DNA from: Phymatolithon calcareum
Taxonomy: Eukaryota; Rhodophyta; Florideophyceae; Hapalidiales
Direction: 5' to 3'
Assembly (NCBI GenBank): GCA_977006965.1
Contig: OZ345365.1
Location: forward strand, 1,426,001 to 1,490,000
Length of the DNA: 64,000 nt
Shown: positions 1-10,539 of the stretch, one piece after another
Layout of the letters: every line of letters starts with the position of its first letter
How positions within the stretch are numbered: the stretch's first letter is position 1
Program-made: the position numbers and the translations under genes
The notes under the pieces: generated by a model
Told to the model about the DNA's origin: nothing
Databases searched by the model: none
What the model saw: the letters and a program-made list of their open reading frames with translations, nothing else

Positions 1-72
1 GACGCCACCTCTTCTTAAATAGCATTCTTCGTGGTTGTCTCTTGGGGACCCGCAAGAGCGTCTGATGTCGTA

Positions 73-1665
73 TCATTTGGAACTTCGGAATTGTGGTTCG
101 AGTCTTCTACTGCCCCCTTGCGCAGCTAATTCGGCCCCTTCTGGGATGGCGATTTCAGATTCTCCTGGATTAACTTCTGTTTGAAAGCGCAGTGGGACAT
201 CATCCGTCTCTCTGTCAGTAGTATCTGTGTTCCCTATCGCATTGCACTGTTCCGGACGAAAATCTGGTGACACCAGGTTTCGCCTCTCTGCGGTCACTGC
301 GCTCTCCACACAAAGGTCGAAGAATCTTCTGTTGGCAGCTTTCGCCATTCCTTGGTACCAATCTCGCGCAACAATATTGTCTGCCTTTGCCGCACAGTAC
401 CTCGCTCTTTCCCGTACCTTCCCCATGTTTGTTTTCTGGGCTTCGAGAGCGTTTACTGTGTTGCGTGTGCTCAGCGCGTTCTCAAATGTGGTGAACCGTG
501 GCACGTGAATCATGTTCCCTGAGCGATAGAGACTGATGATGTGCGTTGAATCCACTTTCTCAACCAGGAGCTCCATTACTGAGTTTCCAATGAATGAGAC
601 GTGCAAGAGGCGCCTGTTTGCTAGCAAGTCCCGCACAGCTTCCTCAATGTACGCCCGGTCTGTTTTCGGGAGGTTCTTAAAGTACATAGGGTCCACCAAC
701 GGGCTCTTGTGGGTTCTCATCATTGGTCCCATTCGTTCCGTGAATGCAACCAATTTCGGTCTATCTTCATCGGAGACCTTAGGATTGCTCTCTGCTCGTC
801 GTGCAGCCTTCAGTTACGACGGCCTTGCAATAGCCTGCTCTGTGGCATCCGTTAAACTGGGAAATTCTTCTTCAGACGGGTTGCCCCGTGTCGGTCTCGC
901 ATTCGCATCGGCTGTAATCTCTGGCTGACTGCGTTCCTTCAAACTCCTGTTTTCTTTTTTGAGGATAGCCACTTCTGCTTCGAATATGGTCACCCGATTT
1001 ACGGTGTCCATGTGTTTCCTTTCAAGCTCTTCCAACCTCTTTGAAAGAGAGTCGTAATCTCTAGAATTTATCTGCGGCCTCAATGGCTCCATTACGGTAT
1101 CCTCTAGCTGGGATCCTGCGGCCACCCTTGGGGTCTCAGGGACTCTTCTCGTGCTAGCGCTATTTGCGCCCCCTTGAATGGCCGAGGCCATCTCGTCAAC
1201 AAACGACGAAACGTCTTTTCCGTTCTTCCTCGAAGGGCTTTTGCCGCATTTAAGCATCAGAGGAACCGTGCCATACCCTCCCGTCATGATCAATGTTCCC
1301 CTCCGTTCACACCCAAAGCAAGGGACCATGGTCCTAATCGAGGGAAACATTTGCCGAGTTGGAGTGTCTTTCACGGTGGCTGGCTGGTTTCCATCTCGTG
1401 GAGCATCCCCGATATCTTCAGCTTCCCCTGCCTTAGCTCCTGCTCCTTTCTTTTTGCCGGTAGCAAGAGCTCGTGTCTGCGGACCGTCGGTCCGCTCTTG
1501 AGATTTCCCATAACTCAAATTTTGGTTATTCTTTTGAGTATTTTCAATTTCCGCCGTCGAGTTTCGACTCGCCCGGCGTCTCGATCTGCGATTCTCCTGT
1601 GTCACCCATGGAAGATCTCGACCTCCATGGTCATCCATGGCCCCCATACCACCTTCTGCCGCCAT
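73..1665 (-). pseudogene. LINE ORF1-like protein gene, frameshifted
   Basis: Two consecutive minus-strand frames read as one protein. The first runs from a well-placed ATG at 1665 (the frame is open to 1821, but that extension enters another repeat) to a TAA at 814-816. The second continues from about 813 down to 73. In the upstream frame, counted from 1821, a zinc-ribbon-like cysteine set is seen (C168, C171, C192), followed by a heptad-like coiled coil at residues ~255-297 rich in Glu/Lys/Leu. The continuation has a hydrophobic block (LLHVSFIGNSVMELLVEK) and ends at TAA-like stop near 73. The layout (disordered N-terminus, Cys cluster, coiled coil, globular C-terminus) fits an ORF1/gag-like RNA-binding protein of a non-LTR element. 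No RT follows in the window because it would lie left of position 1. The family assignment is an inference; the frameshift at ~814 is seen directly. Confidence 0.5.
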
Positions 1666-1808
1666 GGCGTTTTGCGCTTGTGAGGGTGGAACCCTCCTGG
1701 GGTTTTCCCCTTGACGATCACTCGAATCCGCTGCGTTAGTGGCGCGACTGTTGGCTAGACCCGACCGGTCCGAGAAAAAAACTTCTACTCCCTTCTCAGA
1801 AGTCCCAG

Positions 1809-2700
1809 GTATACAATGCAATAATCAATCCACGCCGAGAGTACGCTATGCACCTAACACCGTGGACAGAAAACGTTCAGAGAGCCGTCAAGGAAGTTGA
1901 AAAAATGTTTTTCAAATAAGTCTTCGGGCCACTGGAACGAGGAAAGACGGATAGACTCCGTGTACTATGTCGAATCCAAGCTGCTTCCCATCGACGCAAA
2001 ATAATATCTTTCAAGATGTTGAGAAGGACCATGGCGAAAGAAGGAAAGTTGCTGGAGGATCCGCCAGAGAGAAGAAACGCAGAAGAGCTTCAAGACGCAA
2101 GTAATGAAATCGCAGAGGTGGAAACCAGAGAACAATTTGATGAAGCGATAAAACACATAGTAGCGAACCAGACAGCAGAAGCACTTCGATCAACATTCCT
2201 TACAAAGGAAGGAAAGAGCCTTGAGTCGAAGAGAAAGAGGAAAATTCCGTACGACAAGAGAGAGAACTCCCTGCAATACTGAAATTTCCACAACTGAAAC
2301 ACAGGCAACTCGAGGTTCAATACGCCTTTGGAAGATTTCTGCCAGTGTCTACAACACTGATGGCGGACAGATTCGGAAACAAAGTCAGAGAGCACATGGA
2401 GACCCTGGATCGAAACTTGTCAGTCTATATACTCAAGGAAGAAGATAGAGCAGCAACCGAGAAAGCGAAAGATTACCTTTTGCTCTTCAGCAAAAGCAGA
2501 ATCGAGAGTATGCAGAATGAAGAAGACCTGTACTGAAAGAAGAAGCGACGTTTGGAAAACGGTGAGGAAGAGTTATCCAAAACGAGCGAGTACATGCCAG
2601 GGGCTCAGATAGAATATCAGACAGAAGATTAGAGCCGCCCTAGTAAGGGTAGCATCTGAGGAAGCCTTGGCTGTATATATACGAATATATTCAAAGTAGA
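1809..2700 (+). pseudogene. LINE-X 3' end (5'-truncated, decayed)
   Basis: This aligns by eye with LINE-X at 41166-42290 and 60215-60845. It starts at the sequence encoding the post-RT motif EYAMHLTPWTENVQ. It then carries the family C-terminal domain in pieces: 2016-2282 with KRKRKIPYDK and 2345-2536 with STTLMADRFGN, ending DLY. Frameshifts and a stop break the frame near 1918 and 2281. The 3' UTR has the family signature gaggaagccttg at ~2657. The left junction abuts the minus-strand ORF1 gene head to head, so the truncation point is near 1809. No target duplication was found. Confidence 0.8.
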
Positions 2701-2704
2701 TAAG

Positions 2705-3305
2705 TTAAAAGGTGCCGAGTTTTATCAAGTTTGGAAACATGGTACCTTTTCAATGAATCCACATAATCGCGTTTGTCTTCTTCTTCTTTATTGTGTGTTT
2801 TTGAATTTGTACTAGAAAAACTCCACATCCTCACGGCTACAGTAGACTTTTGCTGACACGAGTGGTACTTAATGTCATAACAGCTCAAAGCCGCACAAAG
2901 TGCAGACCTTCCGGGTGCTTAACATCAATACCTCAAATTAGCTACTCTTCAGCCGCGGTCCTTCAAAAGGATGACCCGGGTTGAAAACCAATTATTTTCG
3001 CATGCGGTCGAGCGCTTCAAGTTCCAGTTTTCGCACCGACGTCTTTTGCCTATCAAAATCAAAAGCCTTTCCAAGTCTTCGTCTTAAATTCGACAGCAGG
3101 TGCTGTCTATGGAACTCCCATGGTTCTATTGACTTAGCTTATTTATTCTTCTCCAGTGCCGCTTCGTGTATCTTTGCGATGTCCTTTCGGACCTTCACTG
3201 GTGCTTGCGATGCTCGGATTGAGTCGGGTATTATACGGGCGTCGTACTCATATTCTGTACTTCCAGTACAGTACTGGCCTGACAAATGCATTGAAAAGTC
3301 TTATC
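2705..3305 (-). pseudogene. LINE-Y' 3' end (decayed)
   Basis: Read on the minus strand this is a short LINE C-terminal segment (homologous to the WEFRR...LRK...LDRMR part of the 26.0-26.6 kb copy) followed by a 3' UTR. The UTR, on the plus strand ~2815-2990, recurs at 26655-26815, 42385-42555, 52680-52860 and inverted at 32045-32200. The junction ggatgacccgggttgaaaac is shared among copies, so the UTR belongs to the element. A cttcttcttc-rich tail is at ~2778. The coding part is full of stops. Confidence 0.7.
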
Positions 3306-4842
3306 CATTTTTCTGTGCTGTATCTTTTCCTGATCACGCCTAGGCTACTGGGCTTGATCAAGCAGCACTTTCTATCCCTCCAGAAGCCTGTCGTCACGAA
3401 TCCCGTTCTCTTAAATTGTCATACTGAGATATTCTGTAGTGCGTCTTATCTGAACGTCCTCGTTCGCAAGTAGAAATGGGTATTCAATCCATGGAGTTGG
3501 GAGTATGACTGAGCACTTTCAGATAGAGCAAGTCATTCGTTTGACCTGCGCCCAGTCGGAGCATTCATGAGCATTTCATGAAGCTTGTGTTCATTCCCCG
3601 GTATTAGCATGACTTCCATTAGAATTGTCGAAGCTCCTAGACGTGATTGTTTCTGTCAAGGTGTTCATCGGAATATAGAACAGTGCGGGCTAACGGGGGA
3701 TCTCTGGGGGACCCACGACTGCACACATTGCTCTCTGCAGTAGCCCACACAAGTTCAAGCACGAAATTGACCACCACATTTTGTGCCCAGTATACTGTTC
3801 CATCGCCAAAAGCATCGGAGGAATACCATCGCTGAGCGAAGCCAGTAAAATTGGGACAAACGCGTTTCATGGCAAGAGACGTTGCTCAAAATTATTCTCA
3901 ACACTATCCTGAACTTTTTGCTAGCCCAATCAGGGCATCTCAGTACAACTGTTGATTGAAGTAAAAAGTTCAACAGTACGAGCTGGTGGATGTGTATTTC
4001 GAATTGGACGCATATTGTCAGTGTCACTAAAGTCTATTCGCGATAATTAAGGACTTAGAAAAAAGGATTTTGAACAAATACGTATATGTGCAATTTGGAA
4101 AAGTTTTGATAGGTTTAATGACTAAACTCTTCCAAATTCATTGCCGCGCTCTGTCTTGGCAAATTCGAAGACGACTGCGTTTTTAATTTATATTTTACGT
4201 GTCATCTTTTTGCATACTAAAATAAGGACCAGATCAATCTAATTTTTTTGAAATGAGTTCACTTTGGACCAATGAAAACCTTTATAGAGTTTTGTGCTTC
4301 AATACCAAAACCGTTCTCCGATTTCCCCATAGGACACTCACCACTGGACGCGAAGGTACACCTTCAGCTACGGTGGAGAGCATCCTACGAATCTTGCCAT
4401 CGCCCAGCGGCTTCCGGGCGTTATTTCTACTCCGGCGGCCAGAGCTGGGTATCGATCGAGTCTCGCAGGATATACTATTGTTTTTCGGGCTATCTCATCG
4501 TCTCATCAAAATCGTTGGAGCCTTTATCTGGAATATAAAGGTCGCTCTATTTCTACCGCTAGCTCAGGAAGAAGTATTGTATTGCTTGAGAGCGACCCCA
4601 TCGTTATCCACCGTAGCAATTTTCAGAGCAGAAAAACTCATTCTCGACAAACTTCTCACGGAGAATGAGCTGTACGCAAAGATTGTGGACTGCCTTGTCG
4701 CAGACCTTGCAGTTGTGCGCAGCATCTTTTCCTTTCATAATGCAGTCAACACCTATTTCACAGCAACCAGGGGGAGGCCCCTCAAAAGGTTAAACTTCCT
4801 GTTCCTGAGCAGAACCTTCACAACCGTGGTCATCCGCGGCTT
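3306..4842. other. No recognised gene; one long open frame of doubtful status
   Basis: No family is recognised here. The longest frame is 4253-4897 (+, 214 aa), rich in Leu/Phe with no clear motif. Its last 55 bases overlap the transposase gene on the other strand, so it may be chance. Near 4090-4140 there is an imperfect inverted repeat (aatttggaa/ttccaaatt), which could be the remains of a transposon end. Minus-strand frames at 3637-3870 and 3755-4027 are short and featureless. Confidence 0.3.
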
Positions 4843-5393
4843 CTACAGCCTTCGAAAAGTAAAGATACTTTCCTCCTCTTTCCAAACATGCTCATAGAAG
4901 TTTTTGAACTTCTTTGGCCCTAGATCTCCAACTTCTTTTCTTGTTTGCTCCTCGACATCAGAAACTTTGAAATTTAAGTTAGCTGTCGCAACTTTGCGCT
5001 TAATGATACGCCAGGCCATTTCAATTTGATTGAGCTCAGGATGCGCAACAGGGAGGAATAATATTTTGCATTTGAATGTCTCGGTAGCAAAAGTATCAGC
5101 AAGCATTTGAATCAAATACTTTGGAGAAGGTTTGATTTTTCTCGAATATTCAAGCAATTGTGACTTTGTCTTTTTGATCTCCCAATTCTCCGGCCACTCA
5201 CTTGGAGGTCCTCCCCACCTTTTAACTGCACTTACAAGTCTGGTTTTGTTCTATGATGTCGATGGTGACTTTGTGTCTTCGGTTGGACACGTGTGATAGG
5301 TTGCTCTATCAAGCACAAGCACACACTTCTTCCCCATATCCGCTATTTTTGGAAAAACTGTTGTGTTGCACCATTTAAAAAATGGTTTCACTG

Positions 5394-6053
5394 TGTCGAG
5401 CAATTAGGTGGGGTTTAGTCCAAGTTCATGATATTCTACGTGGACTACAACGGCACTCATCAGTTGTTCGAGACACGCAACATTTATTGCGTATATTACA
5501 GTAGCAATCATTCGACTAATTTCGTGGATATTTTGATTTCGTGTTCAATAGGAACGCAAAAGTTTAACCAAGTTGGGTGACGAAATTGGTGTAGCAGAAA
5601 TGATATAAAAGCTCGCTGGGTGTTCCTCACTGAGAAGGAACCAAGCATTAAGAAGAAAACTGAAACCAATCAAGAATTCTAGCCCGAGCTAGTGCGGTTA
5701 ATACCGAACGCCGGAGGCGGTGTGTTCCACTCGTCGTGGACACAGCTATCGATTCATAGACCATTTGGGCACTACAATCATAGAACCGATTATCCTCCAA
5801 AGATCCTGCTTCTGGCTGTGAATCTAGGACGACAATCGCTGATACCAACCAAGTCATCTCGCCGTTTGGAAAGCTTGGCTTCGCTTGTCATCAGGCCGAT
5901 ATAAGACTACGTCATCTCGCTCGCTGGAGAAAGTTTGGCCAATTCGATATTGGAACTTCATATACCAACAAGTCTGAACCAGTTCATCTGTTGGAATATC
6001 TAACCAAGACGAGTTCGCTCGACTGACGGAATTTACAAGAGTGCAAAGTGACA
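5394..6053 (+). mobile_element. Solo LTR inserted in the transposase gene
   Basis: This 660-bp block splits the transposase frame exactly. It begins TGTC and ends GACA, and is flanked by a perfect 5-bp direct repeat CACTG (5389-5393 and 6054-6058). TG...CA ends plus a 5-bp duplication are the signature of an LTR retrotransposon. The absence of internal genes implies LTR-LTR recombination. It contains a TATA box on the plus strand. It is not the same as the 279-bp LTR of the gypsy element at 46-51 kb. Confidence 0.75.
5604..5611 (+). promoter_or_regulatory. TATA box of the solo LTR
   Basis: TATAAAAG lies 210 bp into the 660-bp LTR, a normal place for the U3 promoter. It supports the plus orientation of this LTR. 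Confidence 0.5.
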
Positions 6054-6430
6054 CACTGTTCATTTCGGTGTAGCAGTCCGCGTTTTTCTTTTCCTTAGAT
6101 CCTCGCCACGTTAAAAAGCAACCTTCTAAGAGCCCTGTCTCTGCAGATCCCAGATGGCAGACAATACTTCTTTCGCCACTTCCGGAAGGGACTTTATAGC
6201 CAACTGTCTTGGACAGTGAGTCCTGCCAGTCAAAATTTTGAGACATGTTCTTCAAAACCCAAGTTTCGTCCTGATAGACAACTCGATACCCTTGTCGGCG
6301 ATACTCGCCAATCCACTCCAGATATTCTTCTCTCATGGCAATGATATCATTCCTTTCCCGGGTGTACTCGTAATGTGATTTTTTCAGTTCATACGTGAAA
6401 CAGATCGTTTTCATGAATTTGTAGCAGCTA

Positions 6431-6919
6431 CAAAAAATGGAATTTAGTGTCCCAGGTTCGGCACTGTAAGAATAACCATATCGTAAGTTGTACGATGGGT
6501 CCTATAGGGGTTGTAGTACTCCATGAGCTCTGATAACTTTTCGAAATAAATAAAAATACCGTCCTACAAAATTAAAAATTGTCTCTAAATCTTTCAATTG
6601 GCTCCTCCTCCAAAATACGTTAGATCTTACAGAAGCTGCAAGCTTATCTACTTGGAAGCAGTTTATTTTATATACAAAACATAGCTCCCATTGAAACAAG
6701 GTAGCCGAATGAACTCGTATAAATTCCGAGAATTTGGATAGTCGGCTATCTGTGCGCAGTGTTGAGTCATGAGGTTATAATATGAAACAAATTTACAGCG
6801 TTCTTTCATCAATTTCTGTAAAATGTTGCTACTCACTTCCCGCGAGCTTCTTTTCGAGTATTACTGTAAAGTCCTTTGCTATTCAATTTTACCTGGGACA
6901 CTAAATTCCAGTTTTTGTG
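6431..6919. mobile_element. TA-flanked MITE in the transposase gene
   Basis: This 489-bp insert has terminal inverted repeats of about 27 bp (starting CAAAAAATGG on the left and, inverted, CACAAAAACTGG on the right; both continue AATTTAGTGTCCCAGGT). It lies between TA dinucleotides (6429-6430 and 6920-6921). Excising it with one TA restores the transposase frame. TA duplication indicates mobilisation by a Tc1/mariner-type transposase, possibly a relative of the very gene it broke. It has no coding capacity. Confidence 0.8.
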
Positions 6920-7301
6920 TAGTGCGTCCCCAGATCCATTTTCCATGACCACTGCGGTCCCGTATTGCAGCTGCTTCTCTGCTAATATTTTGTACTTCTT
7001 TGAATATATTGTCAACCGTAGGCATTACGGTCTTTTGCAAGTACATGTCGTGGACGATATCCCGAAAAACACCAGCAAACTCCACTGGAATCGCCGTATC
7101 TCTTTCCCGCTCCTCGACGAGATAGTCTTCAATTATCCACTTGTCAACATCGCCCTGTGTCTTGATTTTTGATACAATATTCAGACCGAGGTTAGTAGAT
7201 GCCATTGTTCTTTTCAACTCGTTAGCAATTCTTGTAGATAGGCGCTTTTCTTTTTTCTCTTTTTTAAAGAAATTGCGCACATCGAGAACAAGCTGAGCCA
7301 T

Positions 7302-7774
7302 TCATTTTGACACCATTCGATAGCGTCTGCACCTCGCTTTTTGGATTTTTTTCTGGACAGCGTCAGTACGCATTTTGGACAAGACTTCGTAAGAGCGACA
7401 GATTAATTCTGGGAAAGGTGCCTGCGTTTGCAAGCGCATAGTGTGGCACCTACAGTTCTACTCTTGTACTCACAGACACATGATCTGTTCGTTACGAAAA
7501 TCATAACTTTGCATTCATTTAAGATTCTTCCGTTACAGATGACATGTGCTCATTGTTTTCTCAAAAGCGAAGAATGGATTGAGAACATGTCTTAAGATAG
7601 CCAACCAAATTGCGTCACGTTGAAGAAAAAGAAGCAAAGACTCTAACACTGTTGGTGAAAACAATTCTAAAATCGACTTACAAATTGTTTAGCTAGGTTA
7701 TATTGAAAATTTTCAAAATACTACATCGTATGAAAGATACACAAAATTTGGAAGTCCTTTATTATCGTAAATAG
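7302..7774. other. No recognised feature
   Basis: This is the 5' flank of the transposase gene. The sequence is AT-rich. I see no coding frame or convincing terminal repeat. Confidence 0.4.
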
Positions 7775-7992
7775 ACCTTAATTTTCGCGTATGTGTCACA
7801 AATCGCAAAAAAGACATTTCAGTGTCACTATTTTGCAAAGAGACACGTCTGTGAGTGCTTTGGTGTCACTATTTTCCAAAAATGGCATATTAGTGTCACT
7901 AATCTTCCAAACGGATCGACCATGTCACAAAAAATTACAGAAGAGGCTAGAAATGTACAAATTTCGGGAAATAGTTTTTTGCAAAGTCTATT

Positions 7993-8072
7993 CACTGGGG
8001 GAGCACGGCAGCTTTTTGGCCGAAATAAACCAAATAATTTTCTGGCCAAATTGCTGCCGTGCTCCCCAAGTG
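7993..8072. mobile_element. 80-bp MITE nested in E1
   Basis: This is almost entirely two 20-bp inverted repeats (CACTGGGGGAGCACGGCAGC and, inverted, CACTTGGGGAGCACGGCAGC) around a short A/T core that also pairs partly. Element E2 is the empty site (tcttttcatcttg), which defines the ends and a 2-bp TT duplication (7991-7992 and 8073-8074). Confidence 0.8.
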
Positions 8073-8360
8073 TTCATCTGGTAAAAATTTGGAAAGGAGT
8101 AATACTCCTTGCCGAGTCCACGTTTCGCAAGCTCCAGGTTATTTGCACAAGGCTTTCAGAATCTATAGCTATATGATACTCATCGGGTGTTAATGTTTAC
8201 TTTTGTAACGGTCTAATCACGAAAAAGTCGAATTGGCCCATAAAGTAGAAAAATCGGGCTAAGGAGAAAAATTTGCAGTTGTGTTCTGTGGTCAATTGCA
8301 AAGCTCTCGCAAAACCGAAGGCATGATTAATGGCTCTGAACGGTCAACTTAATGCAATAA

Positions 8361-8449
8361 GCTCAAGTTTTCCTCGGGAATGATCTGCTCCATAAAACTG
8401 AAGGGCTGCAGTCTTATGGAGCAGAATATTCCCGATAAAAATCTTGAGC
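8361..8449. repeat. Internal long inverted repeat of E1
   Basis: Arms of ~40 bp (8361-8400 and 8411-8449) read GCTCAAG...ATAAAACTG against its complement, with a 10-bp spacer and a few mismatches. E2 has only the inner part of this hairpin. Confidence 0.7.
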
Positions 8450-8941
8450 TCCAACTAATTTAGGTGCTCTAAGATGACAAACAGTACCAGTTGTTAACGT
8501 ACACCTCGACCGGATTCATATCGATAGCAGTCCCGAGAAATTCCTTGCTTAGCGATAATTTCCCGGTTTCTCGGATGTCCCATTCTTTTGTATTGGAGGA
8601 GTGCGTTCTGCAAGTGGTTGGGCATGTACCGTAGCTGCACGAGCAGCAGGTTCCCTATGCGGCCTTAATCACGACTGCATTCAGAGATGCGTTCACTTTC
8701 AGTATTCGATATGTGTAGTATAATAAAAATCTATTCACATGATCGGCATTGATATTTCGAAAAGTTTTCCGAAACTTTTCCCAAAGAGCATTTGTGTGTC
8801 TTATTTAGTTGCTTTTAGTAACACAGAAGAGCCCGTTTTAGGATGAGCCATCGTTTCTTAGTGACACTGAAGTGCTGTTTTTCAATTTAGTGACAGTGAA
8901 AATATTGAGCCATTTCGAATTTGGGATGAAATGATTACAAG

Positions 8942-9905
8942 CAGGGGAATGTAAGAAGGGGAAGAAAGCAAAGCTTATGACAACCAAAATTTGTACAAAC
9001 ACAATAGCGCTCTTTATTTGAAACTATGGACTCGCATCAAAAAAACATATCTGAAACCAGATTTACTGTCCAAAATGTTCGCTTGTATTTGCCGCGGTGA
9101 ATGTCAGGGGGGCTAATAATCGTGCATCCATTTTATGGTCAAAAATAATGACTAAACAGAAAGATTAGAACTGGGCACAGCTTGTGCACGTAAGCGGGAT
9201 TTTGTGCCAATAGTTTCGAAGAGGTCGGCTGACGCCAACGCACAAACCGCATTGATTAAGACATAGATACTGTCAGGTGCATAGCGCTCCACAGTCAGAC
9301 CTCGATAAATGGAAACTCTTTTTTAGAATAACCTCGGTTATCAGCATAATCGGGTGGTCCACGAATACCGTATCCGCCTAAATTTAACGAAAATTAAAGG
9401 ATTCTAGAATATTTGATAGGGGGATTTTTCATGTTCGAGGTCACGGGGCATACCTTAAATTTTGTTATAATTTTGTTTAGCGTACACGGAGCATATCCTC
9501 ACTCGTAGAATACTGTAAGTACTTTTCATGTTTCTCCTGCCATTTGCATACAATACAGTACAGTACAGTAAAAGTTGACGCAGTGGTGTAAAGCTACTGT
9601 TCGGCACACGTGTGATCCAAAACTTATGATTCAAAATTCGACTTGAGAATAACCTCGATTTTGAGAATATTAGACCATTCCACATTGCCCATCCATTTAT
9701 CCAGGCCTGACTGTATAAACAGTGAGCGCTTATTGTTTGAAGTTCTCGAATACGCAGTGGCAGGTGTATACGAGTACATTAAATTCACTAATTTTGCTGA
9801 TACGTGAATTCCCTCATAATTTTGTCTGCAGAAACGACTACGGATTTTTATTTATTTTTTTGATGCATTAAAATTCTGCTTTCCTCCCCTTCTTACCTTC
9901 CCCTG
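8942..9905. mobile_element. DNA transposon remnant with CAGGGG termini and 7-bp duplication
   Basis: The terminal inverted repeats start CAGGGGAATGTAAGAAGGGG (left) and, inverted on the right, CAGGGGAAGGTAAGAAGGGG, continuing for about 28 bp. They are flanked by TTACAAG at 8935-8941 and 9906-9912. The interior has no recognisable transposase and includes a second MITE at 9292-9713. The same CAGGGG end plus 7-bp duplication occurs at 29333-29368. Confidence 0.8.
9292..9713. mobile_element. Pogo/Tigger-like MITE nested in the 8942-9905 element
   Basis: Its termini are CAGTCAGACCTCGATAAATG and, inverted, CAGTCAGGCCTGGATAAATG, followed on the right by TA and preceded on the left by CA (a mutated TA). 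CAGT...CTCGATAAA ends are typical of pogo-like elements of the Tc1/mariner superfamily. It is 422 bp long and non-coding. Confidence 0.7.
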
Positions 9906-9944
9906 TTACAAGGCAACTTGCACACGCTTTCACCGCTGTCTAGT

Positions 9945-10498
9945 CAGGGGTCGGTTAAAATGGATTGACATTGCAATGAATTGCAATCCTCAATAGAAAT
10001 CGAAGATTGGGTCATTCTGCAGCATTGCAAGTTGCATTGCGCCATCTTTGGTGATTTCAATACCGATTGCTGAAGTGGCTACACTAATTTAGGTACCCTA
10101 TCTACGTACCAGTCGTGCGCCAGCTGACCACGAATCGTCGGCATCCCGGCAACAGTACATGTAAGGCATACTTTCCTTGATTATACCGTGCTGGCTATTT
10201 TCTTACAACGTCACTGTCGATTCCACGTGATAACAGCATATGTAAGGCAAACCCTTATCATATTGTACCTTGCTGGCTGCTCATTTGCAACCTGGCGTGA
10301 ATGTGCGGCTGTTTCTGTTGTAGTGTTTTATGCTTTACATGACCATTAAACGATATTCATCGCCCGAGATCATTGCAATTAGGATTTCTACGACTACCAG
10401 TATTGCAATTTGCATTGCATCGCCGTGTGAGACGCCCTCCGCATTGGGTATTGCATCTTTTTCTCCAATCGCTTGCAATGGCATTGTTCGGATCCCTG
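9945..10498. mobile_element. hAT MITE with ATTGCAAT arrays
   Basis: It begins CAGGGGTCGG and ends GGATCCCTG, flanked by a perfect 8-bp duplication TGTCTAGT (9937-9944 and 10499-10506). Both ends align, inverted, with the ends of the hAT element at 52945-53952, so it is a deletion derivative of that family. Both subterminal regions are rich in ATTGCAAT motifs, probable transposase-binding sites. Confidence 0.92.
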
Positions 10499-10539
10499 TG
10501 TCTAGTACGCTTGACAGGTATGGTATGATCGTGTCGCAG

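Larger units (their letters stand above)
4843..7301 (-). pseudogene. Tc1/mariner (IS630-like, DDE_3) transposase, interrupted
   Basis: The coding sequence is in three blocks: 7301-6922, 6428-6059 and 5393-4843. The N-terminal block has the helical DNA-binding region and the motif PTVDNIF, then WIWGRTT. The middle block carries the first catalytic Asp (YQDETW). The last block carries the second (VLDRATYHT) and the third acidic residue (HPELNQIEMAW). Removing the MITE at 6431-6919 (TA duplication) and the solo LTR at 5394-6053 (CACTG duplication) leaves about 430 codons, close to normal for this family. The only other lesion I found is a TAG at 5251-5253. All three catalytic acids remain, so the gene was intact until recently on an element time scale. 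The element's own terminal repeats were not found. Confidence 0.88.
7775..8912. mobile_element. Non-autonomous element E1 with AGTGWCACT end arrays
   Basis: This element is recognised by alignment with its inverted relative E2 (35634-36427). Both ends carry the near-palindromic 9-mer AGTG(T/A)CACT, repeated every ~30-40 bp (left about 7820, 7861, 7892; right about 8858, 8888). The outer ends are imperfect inverted repeats around AATATTTTCA. E1 is longer than E2 because it holds an 80-bp MITE (7993-8072) and a stretch of ~340 bp (about 8412-8756) absent from E2. No coding potential is visible. Exact termini and the target duplication are uncertain. CACT-type subterminal arrays recall CACTA or foldback elements, but the superfamily is not proven. 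Confidence 0.7.

Noticed and set aside
4253-4897. 214-aa plus-strand ORF as a host gene
   Set aside because: No motif, strongly biased Leu/Phe composition and overlap with the transposase gene. Kept only as a doubtful frame in a region note.
7820-7930. Spaced 9-mers as a CRISPR-like array
   Set aside because: The repeat is only ~9 bp, spacing is irregular, both element ends carry it in inverted order, and the sequence is eukaryotic.
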